Counted from the stretch's first letter, positions 36,739 to 46,002 are shown. The stretch: 64,000 bases of DNA from Streptomyces antimycoticus (GCF_005405925.1 NZ_BJHV01000001.1:5332001-5396000); one strand, 5' to 3'. A program made the numbers and translations. Notes: generated from the sequence alone by a model not told the origin.

Positions 36739-37611
36739 TTAAATCTCGGTGGCCATCGTCTGTTGCGTGGCCGCCCACGACGCTAGTAGCGCTAGACCGT
36801 CAGCGGTCGGTGTGCCCGCGGGGGCGGTGTAGACGTTCAGGTGCAGGCTGGGTTCGGCGGCCAGTTCCAGGGGCTCGACGTCCAAGTCGAGCGGGCCCAC
36901 GATCGGATGGCGCACACGCTTGCGGCCGGACCGGTGCAGCCGCACGTCCTGAGATGCCCACCGCTGCCGAAATAGCTCACTGCACGTTGACAGTTCGCCG
37001 ACCAGGGCGATCAGCTCCTCGTCGCGTGGATTGCGGCCGGCTTCCATGCGTAGCTTCGCGGCCACGTTACTGGCAATTTGGTCGTAGTCGACAAAAAATT
37101 TTTGGGCCGCCTCGGGGTTTAGATAGACGAACCGCGCTGTGTTCGCGGGCCGTCGCGAGTCGACCAGCACCGGTGAATACAGCGCGCGAGCGAGTTGATT
37201 CATGGCGAGCACGTCATAACGGCCGTTACCGATCCAGGCCGGCGCATCGGAGATCGCGTCGAGCACCTGCCGCAGCGTCGAGCGCACCGTCACGGCAGGC
37301 CTACGCCGGCGTGGGCCGCTGGGCGCGCCGGATTGGCGCGCGAGGTGAAACAGGTGCTCGCGCTCCGCCTCGTCGAGTTGCAAGGCAGAGGCCAATGCCT
37401 CGAGCACGCCGTCGGAAGCACCAGCGAGGCTGCCGCGCTCCATGCGCACGTAGTAGTCGACCGATACCCCTGCCAGTAGCGCTACTTCTTCGCGGCGCAG
37501 ACCTTTGACCCGACGGTTGCCGCCGTAGGCAGTCAGGCCTGCCTGCTCGGGTGCGATGCGGGCGCGACGCGAGCTCAGAAACTCCCGGATCTCGGTGCGT
37601 AGATCCATCAT
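36739..37611 (-). CDS. XRE-family regulator with MmyB-like ligand-binding domain
   Basis: 290 aa. N-terminal helix-turn-helix: RRVKGLRREEVALLAGVSVDYYVRMERG. The rest matches the MmyB-like PAS-type domain (VLAMNQLARALYSPVL, and DLDVEPLELAAEPSLHLNVYTA at the end), thought to bind a fatty-acid-like ligand. ATG 37611 or 37608 fits the GGAG ribosome site. Members usually sit beside, and control, SDR or other oxidoreductase genes; here the SDR and AKR are separated from it by the IS remnant, suggesting the unit was rearranged. Confidence 0.92.
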   Translation of the reverse strand: MMDLRTEIREFLSSRRARIAPEQAGLTAYGGNRRVKGLRREEVALLAGVSVDYYVRMERGSLAGASDGVLEALASALQLDEAEREHLFHLARQSGAPSGPRRRRPAVTVRSTLRQVLDAISDAPAWIGNGRYDVLAMNQLARALYSPVLVDSRRPANTARFVYLNPEAAQKFFVDYDQIASNVAAKLRMEAGRNPRDEELIALVGELSTCSELFRQRWASQDVRLHRSGRKRVRHPIVGPLDLDVEPLELAAEPSLHLNVYTAPAGTPTADGLALLASWAATQQTMATEI

Positions 37612-37652
37612 AGCCATCTCCGCACTGTAAGCCCGTCGTGCAGGCTCAGGGA

Positions 37653-37667
37653 GGTACTGCTGGTACC
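37653..37667. promoter_or_regulatory. Palindrome upstream of the MmyB-type gene
   Basis: GGTAC-TGCTG-GTACC, a perfect inverted repeat 42 bases upstream of the regulator's start. Good candidate for its own operator. Confidence 0.6.
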
Positions 37668-37869
37668 CCGACGACTAGCGTTGCCCGATTTCGCCGGTGT
37701 CCACAAGCAGCGTGTGGCGCTGGCTGTGAGAGGAAATGCCCCGCGTCGATGCCTAGTGCGTGGGCGTTTCCGGCGAACGGGCCTACCGGTGCCGGATGTG
37801 ATCGTGGACGCGACCGCTGTCGAAAAGGGCAAGCCCTCACGGAGCATGATTTCCATCCCCGTGTCCTAT

Positions 37870-37910
37870 TGGCCACGCAGTGGCCATCGCTGATGGAAAG
37901 TGGCCACGGA
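37870..37910 (-). terminator. Hairpin cluster after dnaB
   Basis: TGGCCAC-GCA-GTGGCCA (37870-37886) is a perfect hairpin; CCATC-GCT-GATGG (37884-37896) overlaps it, and a third GTGGCCAC follows at 37900-37907, so alternative stems can form. It is 27 bases beyond the dnaB stop codon, reading with dnaB. Confidence 0.55.
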
Positions 37911-37936
37911 ATCTGGAAGCCTGCAATCGCCTCGTA

Positions 37937-39418
37937 TCAGGTCTGCGCCATGTCCACGAAGCGCGAGTAGTGGCCCTGGAAGGCAACGGTGATCGTGGCC
38001 GTCGGGCCGTTACGGTGCTTGGCCACGATCAGATCCGCCTCCCCCGCGCGCGGTGACTCCTTCTCATAGGCGTCCTCGCGGTGGAGCAGGATGACCATGT
38101 CCGCGTCCTGCTCGATGGATCCACTCTCTCGGAGGTCGGAGACCATCGGCTTCTTGTCCGTGCGCTGCTCGGGGCCTCGGTTGAGCTGGGAGAGCGCGAT
38201 GACCGGCACTTCCAGCTCCTTGGCCAGCAGCTTCAGGTTTCGCGACATGTCCGAGACCTCCTGCTGACGGCTCTCGGGGCGCCGGGCGCCGCCGGACTGC
38301 ATCAGCTGGAGATAGTCGATGACGACGAGTTGCAGATCGCTGCGCTGCTTGAGCCGACGGCACTTGGCGCGGATCTCCATCATCGACAGGTTGGGGGAGT
38401 CGTCGATGAAGAGCGGGGCCTGGGAGACATCCGGCATCCGCCGGGCCAGCCGCGTCCAGTCCTCGTCGGTCATGCTGCCGGAACGCATATGGTGCAGCGC
38501 CACCCGGGCCTCGGCGGAGAGCAGACGCATCGCGATCTCGTTGCGGCCCATCTCCAGTGAGAAGATCACGCTCGGCATGTTGTGCTTGATCGAGCAGGCG
38601 CGCGCGAAGTCCAGAGCCAGGGTGGACTTACCCATCGCGGGCCGGGCGGCGATGACGACCATCTGGCCCGGGTGCAGACCGTTCGTCAGGGAGTCCAGGT
38701 CGGTGAAGCCGGTGGGCACCCCGGACATCTGCCCACTGCGTGAGCCGATCGCCTCGATCTCGTCGAGCGCGCCCTCCATGATGTCGCCGAGCGGCAGATA
38801 GTCCTCGCTGGTGCGCTGCTCGGTGACGGCGTAGATCTCCGCCTGGGCGTTGTTGACGATCTCGTCGACGTCTCCGTCCGCCGCGTATCCCATCTGGGTG
38901 ATGCGGGTGCCCGCCTCGACGAGGCGGCGCAGCACGGCGCGCTCGTGGACGATCTCCGCGTAGTACTCGGCGTTGGCGGCGGTGGGGACCGACTGGACGA
39001 GGGTGTGGAGATACGAGGCGCCGCCGACCCGGGCGATCTCACCGCGCTTGGTCAGCTCCGCGGCGACCGTGATCGGGTCGGCCGGCTCGCCCTTGGCGTA
39101 GAGATCCAGGATGGCCTGGTAGACGGTCTCGTGGGCAGGCCGGTAGAAGTCGTTGCCCTTGAGAACCTCCACCACATCGGCGATGGCGTCCTTGGAGAGC
39201 AGCATGCCGCCGAGCACGGACTGCTCGGCGTCGAGGTCCTGGGGCGGAACGCGCTCGAAGCCGGAGCCCTCCCAGGCGGAGCCGCCCCCTCCGTCGCGGT
39301 CCTGCTGACCGTCGCGGCCCCGGCCGCCGCCCTCACCTCGGCGGAAGCGGGGGGACGGGAACCGGTCGGACGGGCCGGAGTCCGCCCAGGGGTCGTCCAT
39401 GGGCTCGGGAACGCTCAC
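37937..39418 (-). CDS. dnaB: Replicative DNA helicase DnaB
   Basis: 493 aa hexameric helicase that unwinds DNA at the replication fork. N-terminal DnaB domain begins at PPQDLDAEQSVLGGMLLS (about residue 50); RecA-like domain has Walker A ARPAMGKST (about 260) and Walker B LVVIDYLQLM; QLNRGPEQR and ESGSIEQDAD are conserved. No intein is present. The first 45 residues are Gly/Arg-rich and probably flexible. GTG 39418 has an excellent AGGAGGTGA upstream. Several DnaA boxes lie in the upstream gap. Confidence 0.98.
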   Translation of the reverse strand: MSVPEPMDDPWADSGPSDRFPSPRFRRGEGGGRGRDGQQDRDGGGGSAWEGSGFERVPPQDLDAEQSVLGGMLLSKDAIADVVEVLKGNDFYRPAHETVYQAILDLYAKGEPADPITVAAELTKRGEIARVGGASYLHTLVQSVPTAANAEYYAEIVHERAVLRRLVEAGTRITQMGYAADGDVDEIVNNAQAEIYAVTEQRTSEDYLPLGDIMEGALDEIEAIGSRSGQMSGVPTGFTDLDSLTNGLHPGQMVVIAARPAMGKSTLALDFARACSIKHNMPSVIFSLEMGRNEIAMRLLSAEARVALHHMRSGSMTDEDWTRLARRMPDVSQAPLFIDDSPNLSMMEIRAKCRRLKQRSDLQLVVIDYLQLMQSGGARRPESRQQEVSDMSRNLKLLAKELEVPVIALSQLNRGPEQRTDKKPMVSDLRESGSIEQDADMVILLHREDAYEKESPRAGEADLIVAKHRNGPTATITVAFQGHYSRFVDMAQT

Positions 39419-39878
39419 CCCGTCACCTCCTCCCGTCCGCGAAGCGAACCTCGCCGTGCCCGTCCTTCTTACGGCACGGCTATGACACAACTGAGCGGCC
39501 GGCTGTCCGGACACGGCGCATCGGAGGCTGGGGATTCCAGAGCCGAATCGGGTGGCGGGCGCCGGACCACGTTAGGCCCGTCGGGACCGCCAGCCAACTT
39601 GGTTATCCACAGGGCATGTGGATGATGGGATCCATCCTGTGGGTAAGTCGCGCGAACCTGTGCACGGGTCGGGGGACAGTGCTGTGGACAAACACACAAT
39701 CACCCCGAGAGCCCAACCCTGACCTGCGGTTTCTCTATCCAGGGGCTGTGTAGAAGAAAAACTTCCGCCCCCGGCGCAAGATCACGACAAAGGGCGCAGA
39801 GAAGATCGTCCCGCACGCCGCCTTGTAAGGACCGGGCAGCACTTGTGTCTCTTACCTGTGGACGATTACATTGCCCTC
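39419..39878. other. 460-base divergent gap between dnaB and the MATE gene
   Basis: Contains promoters for both genes and five DnaA-box-like sites. The rest is without genes; the region 39740-39840 is relatively AT-rich for this genome. Confidence 0.65.
39603..39691. promoter_or_regulatory. Cluster of four DnaA boxes upstream of dnaB
   Basis: TTATCCACA at 39603-39611 (plus); TGTGGATGA at 39617-39625, TGTGGGTAA at 39638-39646 and TGTGGACAA at 39683-39691 (all minus strand boxes TCATCCACA, TTACCCACA, TTGTCCACA). The last is the preferred Streptomyces DnaA box. A fifth, TGTGGACGA (TCGTCCACA), is at 39857-39865. Confidence 0.75.
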
Positions 39879-41218
39879 ATGACACAGGCCCCCACGAGCG
39901 CGCGGAGCACCCTGCGCCACCACGACCGCGAGATCGTCGCACTCGCGCTTCCCGCCTTCGGCGCGCTCGTGGCGGAACCCCTCTTCGTCATGGTCGACAG
40001 CGCCGTCATCGGCCATCTGGGCACCACCCAGCTGGCCGGTCTGGGCGTCGCCGCGGCCCTGCTCGCCACCGCCGTCAACATCTTCGTCTTCCTCGCCTAC
40101 GCCACCACCGGGGCGGTCGCCCGCCGCGTCGGCGCTGGCGACCTCGCCGGAGCGATCCGGCAGGGCATGGACGGCATCTGGCTGGCCCTGCTGCTCGGCG
40201 CCGCCGTCATCGCCGTGGCCCTTCCCACCGCCCCGGCCATCGTCGACCTCTTCGGCGCCTCGGACACCGCCGCGCCCTACGCCATCACCTATCTGCGGAT
40301 CAGCACCCTCGGCATCCCCGCGATGCTGGTGGTGCTCGCCGCCACCGGGGTCCTCCGTGGCCTCCAGGACACCCGCACCCCGCTGTATGTCGCCATCGGC
40401 GGCTTCGGGGCCAACGCCGCGCTCAACGTCACCCTGGTCTATGCGGCCGGGCTGGGCATCGCCGGCTCGGCCTGGGGCACGGTGATCGCCCAGAACGCCA
40501 TGGCCGCCGTCTACCTCGCCGTGGTCATCCGGGGCGCGCGGCGCCATGGCACCTCGCTGAGGCCCGACGCCGCGGGCATCAGGGCCTGTGCTCATGCCGG
40601 GGCACCGCTGCTGATCCGGACGCTCTCGCTGCGCGCCGTGATGCTGATCGCGACGGCCGTGGCGGCCCGCCTCGGCGACACCGACATCGCCGCCCATCAG
40701 ATCGTGCTCACCCTGTGGAGTTTGCTGGCGTTCGCCCTGGACGCCATCGCCATCGCGGGCCAGGCGATCATCGGACGCTATCTGGGGCGGGCGACGAGGA
40801 GGGCGCCCGAGCCGCCTGCCGCCGCATGGTGCACTGGGGCATCGCGTCGGGCGTGGCACTGGGTCTGCTGGTGGTCGCCTCCCGGCCGCTGTTCATCCCC
40901 CTGTTCACCACCGATGCCGCGGTACGGGACGCCCTGCTGCCCGCCCTGCTGGTGACGGCCCTCATCCAGCCGGTCTCGGGTGTGGTCTTCGTCCTCGACG
41001 GCGTGCTGATGGGCGCGGGCGACGGGCCGTATCTGGCCTGGGCGATGATCGTCACCCTCGCCGCCTTCGCCCCGGTGGCACTGCTGGTCCCCTCGTTCGG
41101 CGGCGGGCTGACCGCGCTGTGGTGCACGATGGCGCTGATGATGTCGGTCCGGTTGGCCACCCTGTGGCTGCGCACCCGCTCCGGCCGCTGGATCGTCACC
41201 GGCGCGGTACGAGGCTGA
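39879..41218 (+). pseudogene. MATE-family efflux transporter with a one-base frameshift
   Basis: About 446 codons of a twelve-helix Na+/H+-coupled multidrug exporter. The first part (ATG 39879) is LRHHDREIVALALPAFGALVAEP and ALDAIAIAGQAIIGRYLG. At the four-G run 40784-40787 the frame breaks: the expected continuation GAGDEEGARAACRRMVHWGI appears in another frame and runs to 41218. One missing G (five expected) restores the whole protein. It may be a sequencing error, a real inactivating mutation, or less likely programmed slippage. If unbroken, it would be a normal MATE exporter. The start has no obvious ribosome site and might be leaderless. Confidence 0.9.
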
Positions 41219-41284
41219 GCCCGCGCCGAACCACACCACGCGCCTCCCCGGACAGAACCAGAGCCACCGGTCCCCCGACACGGC

Positions 41285-41317
41285 GGAGGGCCGCACCCCA
41301 CAGGGGTGCGGCCCTCC
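41285..41317. terminator. Bidirectional terminator between the MATE gene and rplI
   Basis: Perfect 15-bp stem (GGAGGGCCGCACCCC / GGGGTGCGGCCCTCC) with a 3-base loop ACA, midway between convergent genes. Confidence 0.9.
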
Positions 41318-41350
41318 AGTGCACGGTGCCCAAGGCGACCGTCACAGTCG

Positions 41351-41797
41351 TCAGGCGGCGACGACCTCGACGCCGACCTTGGCGGCAACCTCGGCGTGCA
41401 GACGGACCGAGACCTGGTGCGCGCCCAGGGTCTTGATCGGCGACTGCACCTCGATACGGCGCTTGTCCACGTCCGGACCACCCGCATCCTTGATCGCCGA
41501 AGCGATGTCGGCCGGGGTGACGGAGCCGAACAGCCGGCCGGCGTCGCCGGCACGGGTCTTCAGCCGCACCTTGACGCCCTCGAGCCGGGCCTTGACCTCA
41601 TTGGCCTGCTCGATCGTGGCGATCTCGCGGATGCGACGACCGCGACGGATCTGCTCGACGTCCTTCTCGCCGCCCTTGGTCCAGCGAATCGCCAGACCAC
41701 GCGGAACGAGGTAGTTACGGGCGTAACCGTCCTTGACGTCCACGACGTCACCGGCGGTACCGAGGCCGGAGACCTCGTGGGTGAGGATGATCTTCAT
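41351..41797 (-). CDS. rplI: 50S ribosomal protein L9
   Basis: 148 aa. [34 protein letters not shown] is the highly conserved N-terminal rRNA-binding domain of L9; a long connecting helix and C-terminal domain follow. Last gene of the rpsF-ssb-rpsR-rplI operon, 18 bases after rpsR. Confidence 0.98.
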   Translation of the reverse strand: MKIILTHEVSGLGTAGDVVDVKDGYARNYLVPRGLAIRWTKGGEKDVEQIRRGRRIREIATIEQANEVKARLEGVKVRLKTRAGDAGRLFGSVTPADIASAIKDAGGPDVDKRRIEVQSPIKTLGAHQVSVRLHAEVAAKVGVEVVAA

Positions 41798-41815
41798 GAC
41801 TGGGTCACCCTTCCC

Positions 41816-42052
41816 TTATCGCGCGGTGGAGGTGTAGGGCAGCAGTGCCATCTCACGGCTGTTCTTCACAGCCGTGGCGACGTCACGCTGGTGCTGGGTG
41901 CAGTTGCCGGTGACCCGGCGGGCACGGATCTTGCCGCGGTCGGAAATGAACTTCCGCAGCAGGTTCGTGTCCTTGTAGTCGACGTAGGAGATCTTCTCCT
42001 TGCAGAACACGCAAACCTTCTTCTTAGGCTTGCGAGCAGGCGGCTTCGCCAT
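41816..42052 (-). CDS. rpsR: 30S ribosomal protein S18
   Basis: 78 aa. Contains [16 protein letters not shown] and the typical [31 protein letters not shown]. The two Cys and the extra CTQHQ cysteine are of the zinc-binding (C+) type. Streptomyces can carry a second, Cys-free S18 under Zur control; this is the zinc-containing form. Confidence 0.98.
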   Translation of the reverse strand: MAKPPARKPKKKVCVFCKEKISYVDYKDTNLLRKFISDRGKIRARRVTGNCTQHQRDVATAVKNSREMALLPYTSTAR

Positions 42053-42114
42053 TGTCTCTCTCCAGTGTGATCAAGAAGTATGTGCTGGTCGCCCTGACCA
42101 GACCGAGCGCTGTT

Positions 42115-42128
42115 GTTTCACGTGGTTT
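42115..42128. promoter_or_regulatory. Degenerate parS half-site
   Basis: GTTTCACGTGGTTT keeps the first ten bases of parS and runs directly into the perfect site at 42125. It looks like a tandem duplication of the parS left part. Confidence 0.6.
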
Positions 42129-42138
42129 CACGTGAAAC
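42125..42138. promoter_or_regulatory. parS site between ssb and rpsR
   Basis: Perfect GTTTCACGTGAAAC in the 98-base gap within the ribosomal protein operon. Confidence 0.95.
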
Positions 42139-42150
42139 AGCGCCCCGGGC

Positions 42151-42747
42151 CTAGAAGGGCGGCTCGTCCGAGTAGCCGCCGCCGGAGTTGCCGGAGCCGC
42201 CGCCCCAGCCACCACCGCCGCCGCCCTGGCCGCCGGCCGGTGCGCCGGTCGCCCACGGGTCGTCGGCCGGAGCGCCGCCGCCCTGCTGACCGCCGCCGGA
42301 GTTGCCGGGGCCGCCGCCCCAACCGCCTCCGCCGCCCTGGCCGCCGCCACCGCCGCCGCCGTAACCACCCTGACCACCGCGACCGGTGGTCTTGGTGACC
42401 TTGGCTGTGGCGTTGCGCAGACTGGCGCCGACCTCGTCGACATCCAGCTCATAGACCGTGCGCTTGATCCCCTCACGGTCCTCGTAGGACCGCTGCTTCA
42501 GACGGCCCTGCACGATGACGCGCATGCCGCGCTGAAGGGACTCGGCCACGTTCTCCGCGGCCTGCCGCCACACCGAGCACGTGAGGAAGAGGCTCTCGCC
42601 GTCCTTCCACTCGTTGGTCTGCCGGTCGAAGGTACGGGGAGTGGACGCGACGCGGAACTTCGCGACCGCCGCACCGGACGGGGTGAAACGCAGCTCGGGA
42701 TCGTCGACGAGATTGCCGACGACCGTGATGACGGTCTCGCCTGCCAT
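42151..42747 (-). CDS. ssb: Single-stranded DNA-binding protein
   Basis: 198 aa. OB-fold [22 protein letters not shown] and [40 protein letters not shown] Gly-rich linker of about 70 residues follows and the end is the acidic tip SDEPPF that contacts replication proteins. Part of rpsF-ssb-rpsR-rplI; Streptomyces has another ssb elsewhere. Confidence 0.98.
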   Translation of the reverse strand: MAGETVITVVGNLVDDPELRFTPSGAAVAKFRVASTPRTFDRQTNEWKDGESLFLTCSVWRQAAENVAESLQRGMRVIVQGRLKQRSYEDREGIKRTVYELDVDEVGASLRNATAKVTKTTGRGGQGGYGGGGGGGQGGGGGWGGGPGNSGGGQQGGGAPADDPWATGAPAGGQGGGGGGWGGGSGNSGGGYSDEPPF

Positions 42748-42829
42748 TGGGGGAACCTCTCGGCGGGTACTGCTGGGCTGCTTGCTACTCGTTGCGATAC
42801 GGCCCCGATGACCGCTGAACGCTTACGCG

Positions 42830-43120
42830 TCAGTGGGTCTCGGGACGGAGGACCTTGGTCCGGAGGACCGACTCGTTCAGGTTCAGCTGGCGGTCGAGCT
42901 CCTTGACGACCGCGGGCTCTGCCTGCAGGTCGATGACCGAGTAGATGCCCTCGGGCTTCTTCTTGATCTCGTACGAGAGACGACGACGGCCCCAGGTGTC
43001 GACCTTCTCGACCTTGCCTTCGCCCTCACGGACGACGGAAAGGAAGTTCTCGATCAGCGGGGAGACAGCGCGCTCCTCGAGATCGGGGTCGAGGATGACC
43101 ATCACCTCGTAGTGACGCAT
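42830..43120 (-). CDS. rpsF: 30S ribosomal protein S6
   Basis: 96 aa. [16 protein letters not shown] and [23 protein letters not shown] are the S6 core. Start at ATG 43120, with an ideal AAAGGAGGTG upstream; first gene of the operon. Confidence 0.98.
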   Translation of the reverse strand: MRHYEVMVILDPDLEERAVSPLIENFLSVVREGEGKVEKVDTWGRRRLSYEIKKKPEGIYSVIDLQAEPAVVKELDRQLNLNESVLRTKVLRPETH

Positions 43121-43349
43121 GTGGAACCCACCTCCTTTGGACTCAGCGGCCACGGTCGTTCCGTGGCAGGAGGGTCGTGATGCGTATCCGTTGCGGCATC
43201 TGTGCAGACACCACCGCGGACGGTACACAGTACCCGGCTACGGCCTCCCGCTTGAAATCCGGGCGTCTTAGCCCGCAATCTGTACACATCGGGTGTGAGC
43301 GGCATTACAGTTCGCCGCTTTGCTCTATGTGCCTACCTGGAGGTGCCCC

Positions 43350-43667
43350 ATGGCACAGGCAGCACGACCCCATCACGGCTTGCTCTCCTTCCTGGACACC
43401 GACGGCAAGCCGCATCCCGTTCAGAACGCCTTCGCCGTGACCACGCTGGTGATCGGGGCGATCGCCTTCGTCACGGCTTATTTCACCCAGCTCCACCTGG
43501 TCAGCTCATGGACCGGGCTGGTGGGGATGATCACTGGCGCCTGGGGCCAGCTGATCTCCGCGACCACCGGTGAGCGGTTCGTGCTGATCATCGGACTCGG
43601 TGCCGCGGGGGTCGGCTTCTACCTCGGCATGGCACACGGAGGGCTCTTCGGCGGCGTGCTGGGCTGA
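43350..43667 (+). CDS. Small conserved actinobacterial membrane protein
   Basis: 105 aa with three hydrophobic stretches: residues 27-48 (AVTTLVIGAIAFVTAYFTQLHL), 52-70 and 78-96. The opening HGLLSFLDTDGKPHPVQNAF is well conserved among Streptomyces. Good GGAGGTG before ATG 43350. Function unknown. It is divergent from rpsF. Confidence 0.82.
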   Translation: MAQAARPHHGLLSFLDTDGKPHPVQNAFAVTTLVIGAIAFVTAYFTQLHLVSSWTGLVGMITGAWGQLISATTGERFVLIIGLGAAGVGFYLGMAHGGLFGGVLG

Positions 43668-43785
43668 GCCCGGCCGGAGCCTGGTTGTCCCCAGGCCCGA
43701 ACGGGGCGCGTCCCGGTCGCAGTAGGCTTCGGCGCGAGAGCCGGAGCCCCGACCCTGGGGACAAACCTGCCGAGGAGCGCCCCGC

Positions 43786-44904
43786 ATGAGCCTGACCCTG
43801 AGGACGATCAGCCGAGAGCAGCATCTGGCGTATATCCAGAGCCTGCCCGCGGCCAGCCACATGCAGGTCCCGGCATGGGCTGACGTCAAGTCGGAGTGGC
43901 GCTCGGAGAACCTCGGCTGGTTCGATGCCACGGGCCAGCTCGTCGGCGCCGGCCTCGTCCTCTATCGGCAGCTGCCCAAGATCAAGCGCTACCTCGCCTA
44001 TCTCCCCGAGGGCCCGGTCATCAACTGGTACGCGCCCAACCTCGAGGACTGGCTGCGCCCGATGCTCGCGCATCTGAAGCAGCAGGGTGCGTTCTCCGTG
44101 AAGATGGGCCCGCCGGTCATCATCCGCCGCTGGGACGCCAACGCGATCAAGTCGGGCATCCAGAACCCCGACGTCAAGCGGCTGCGCGATGTCGAGGCGA
44201 CCTTCATCGAGCCGCGCGCCTTCGAGGTCGCCGAGCGGCTGCGGCGCATGGGCTGGCAGCAGGGCGAGGACGGCGGGGCCGGCTTCGGTGACGTCCAGCC
44301 GCGATACGTCTTCCAGGTGCCGCTGGAGAACCGCTCCCTGGAGGATGTCCACAAGAGCTTCAACCAGCTGTGGCGCCGCAACATCAAGAAGGCCGAGAAG
44401 GCCGGTGTCGAGGTCGTCCAGGGCGGCTACGAGCATCTGCCCGAGTGGCAGCGGCTCTACGAGATCACCGCGGAGCGCGACCACTTCCGGCCGCGCCCGC
44501 TCAGCTACTTCCAGCGCATGTGGACGGCCCTCAACACCGAGGACCCCAACCGGATGCGGCTGTACTTCGCGATGCACGAGAACGAGGTCGTGGCCGCCGC
44601 CACGATGCTGATCGTCGGAGGCCATGTCTGGTACTCCTACGGCGCCTCCGCCAACCACAAGCGCGAGGTCCGGCCCTCGAACGCGATGCAGTGGCGGATG
44701 CTCCGCGACTCCTACGCGCTGGGCGCGAGCGTCTACGACCTGCGCGGCATCAGCGACTCCCTCGATGAGACAGATCATCTCTTCGGTCTGATCCAGTTCA
44801 AGGTGGGCACCGGTGGGCAGGCTGCCGAGTACCTCGGCGAGTGGGACTTCCCGCTCAACAAGCTCCTGCACAAGGCACTCGACATCTACATGTCGCGCCG
44901 CTGA
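43786..44904 (+). CDS. femX: FemX-like lipid II:glycine glycyltransferase
   Basis: 372 aa Fem/MurJ-class tRNA-dependent aminoacyl-ligase with two GNAT-like halves. In S. coelicolor FemX adds the bridging glycine to lipid II, and the adjacent gene is the alanine-racemase homologue as here. Motifs: SYFQRMWTALNTED, AAATMLIVGGHVWYSYGAS and LRGISDSLDETDHLFGLIQFKVG. The Lys-rich coiled arm found in staphylococcal FemA is not obvious. ATG 43786 begins SLTLRTISREQ. Confidence 0.92.
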   Translation: MSLTLRTISREQHLAYIQSLPAASHMQVPAWADVKSEWRSENLGWFDATGQLVGAGLVLYRQLPKIKRYLAYLPEGPVINWYAPNLEDWLRPMLAHLKQQGAFSVKMGPPVIIRRWDANAIKSGIQNPDVKRLRDVEATFIEPRAFEVAERLRRMGWQQGEDGGAGFGDVQPRYVFQVPLENRSLEDVHKSFNQLWRRNIKKAEKAGVEVVQGGYEHLPEWQRLYEITAERDHFRPRPLSYFQRMWTALNTEDPNRMRLYFAMHENEVVAAATMLIVGGHVWYSYGASANHKREVRPSNAMQWRMLRDSYALGASVYDLRGISDSLDETDHLFGLIQFKVGTGGQAAEYLGEWDFPLNKLLHKALDIYMSRR

Positions 44905-44970
44905 CCACGATTCGCTGTTTCCCATACTTCCAATACACCGCAGCAACGAGAAAGGTTCCGGGACCGGCCA

Positions 44971-46002
44971 ATGGCGCTCACCCTCTACGTCGACACCGCG
45001 CGCTGGCGGGCGCACCAGCAGACGGTGATCCAGCAGTTCCCAGGGATAGTCCCGGTCTGCAAAGGCAACGGCTACGGCTTCGGCCATGAGCGCCTGGCCG
45101 AGGAGGCGGCCCGCATGGGCAGCGACATCCTCGCGGTTGGGACCACGTACGAGGCCGCCCGGATGAAGGACTTCTTCAGCGGTGACCTGCTCGTGCTCAC
45201 CCCCTTCCGCCGCGGTGAGGAGCCGGTACCGCTGCCGGACCGGGTGATCCGCTCGGTCTCCTCCGTCGACGGCGTCTACGGCCTGGTGAACGCGCGTGTG
45301 GTCATCGAGGTCATGAGCAGCATGAAGCGGCACGGCATCACCGAGCAGGACCTGCCCAAGCTGCACGCCGCGATTGAGAACGTCCGGCTGGAGGGGTTCG
45401 CCATCCACCTCCCGCTCGACCGCACCGACGGTCTGGACGCGGTCGAGGAGGTCATCGCCTGGATGGACCGGCTGCGGGCGGCACGCCTGCCGCTGCACAC
45501 CATGTTCGTCAGCCACCTCAAGGCCGAGGAACTGGCCCGGCTGCAGCAGCAGTTCCCGCAGACCCGCTTCCGGGCGCGCATCGGCACCCGGCTGTGGCTG
45601 GGCGACCACGATTCGACGGAGTACCGGGGCTCGGTGCTCGACGTCACCCGGGTGGCGAAGGGCGACCGCTTCGGCTACCGCCAGCAGAAGTCCGCCTCGG
45701 ACGGGCATCTGGTCGTCGTCGCGGGTGGCACCTCCCACGGCGTCGGTCTGGAGGCGCCCAAGGCGCTGCACGGGGTGATGCCCCGCGCCAAGGGGGTCGC
45801 CCGCGCCGGTCTGGCGACCGTCAACCGCAATCTCTCGCCGTTCGTATGGGCGGGCAAGCAGCGGTGGTTCGCCGAGCCGCCGCATATGCAGGTGTCCATC
45901 CTGTTCGTGCCCAGTGAGGTCCAGGCACCCCAGGTGGGGGATGAGCTGGTGGCGCATCTGCGGCACACCACGACGCAGTTCGACCGGCTCTTCGACCGCT
46001 GA
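44971..46002 (+). CDS. Alanine racemase-like PLP enzyme
   Basis: 343 aa. PVCKGNGYGFGHERLAEEA holds the PLP lysine in the alanine racemase N-terminal barrel, and FRARIGTRLWLGD is the conserved middle. The C-terminal domain deviates from typical Alr, so the second catalytic Tyr cannot be placed with certainty. Streptomyces carries another, standard alr elsewhere. It lies 66 bases downstream of femX, so the pair probably works together in cell-wall precursor modification, but its substrate is unknown. Confidence 0.85.
   Translation: MALTLYVDTARWRAHQQTVIQQFPGIVPVCKGNGYGFGHERLAEEAARMGSDILAVGTTYEAARMKDFFSGDLLVLTPFRRGEEPVPLPDRVIRSVSSVDGVYGLVNARVVIEVMSSMKRHGITEQDLPKLHAAIENVRLEGFAIHLPLDRTDGLDAVEEVIAWMDRLRAARLPLHTMFVSHLKAEELARLQQQFPQTRFRARIGTRLWLGDHDSTEYRGSVLDVTRVAKGDRFGYRQQKSASDGHLVVVAGGTSHGVGLEAPKALHGVMPRAKGVARAGLATVNRNLSPFVWAGKQRWFAEPPHMQVSILFVPSEVQAPQVGDELVAHLRHTTTQFDRLFDR

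Larger units (their letters stand above)
37612..37936. other. 325-base gap between the MmyB-type regulator and dnaB
   Basis: Contains the MmyB promoter with its palindrome at the left, a hairpin cluster at the right, and between them about 180 bases without recognisable genes. This is the right edge of the accessory insertion. Confidence 0.6.

Noticed and set aside
37638..37970. A 110-codon plus-strand ORF between the MmyB-type regulator and dnaB
   Set aside because: It overlaps the dnaB end and hairpin region, has poor codon bias, and no homology is seen.
39419..39878. A chromosomal origin of replication (oriC)
   Set aside because: Only five DnaA boxes; Streptomyces oriC has about nineteen and lies between dnaA and dnaN, which are not in this window.
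42160..42380. A repeat element in ssb
   Set aside because: The repeats are only the Gly codons of the SSB linker.
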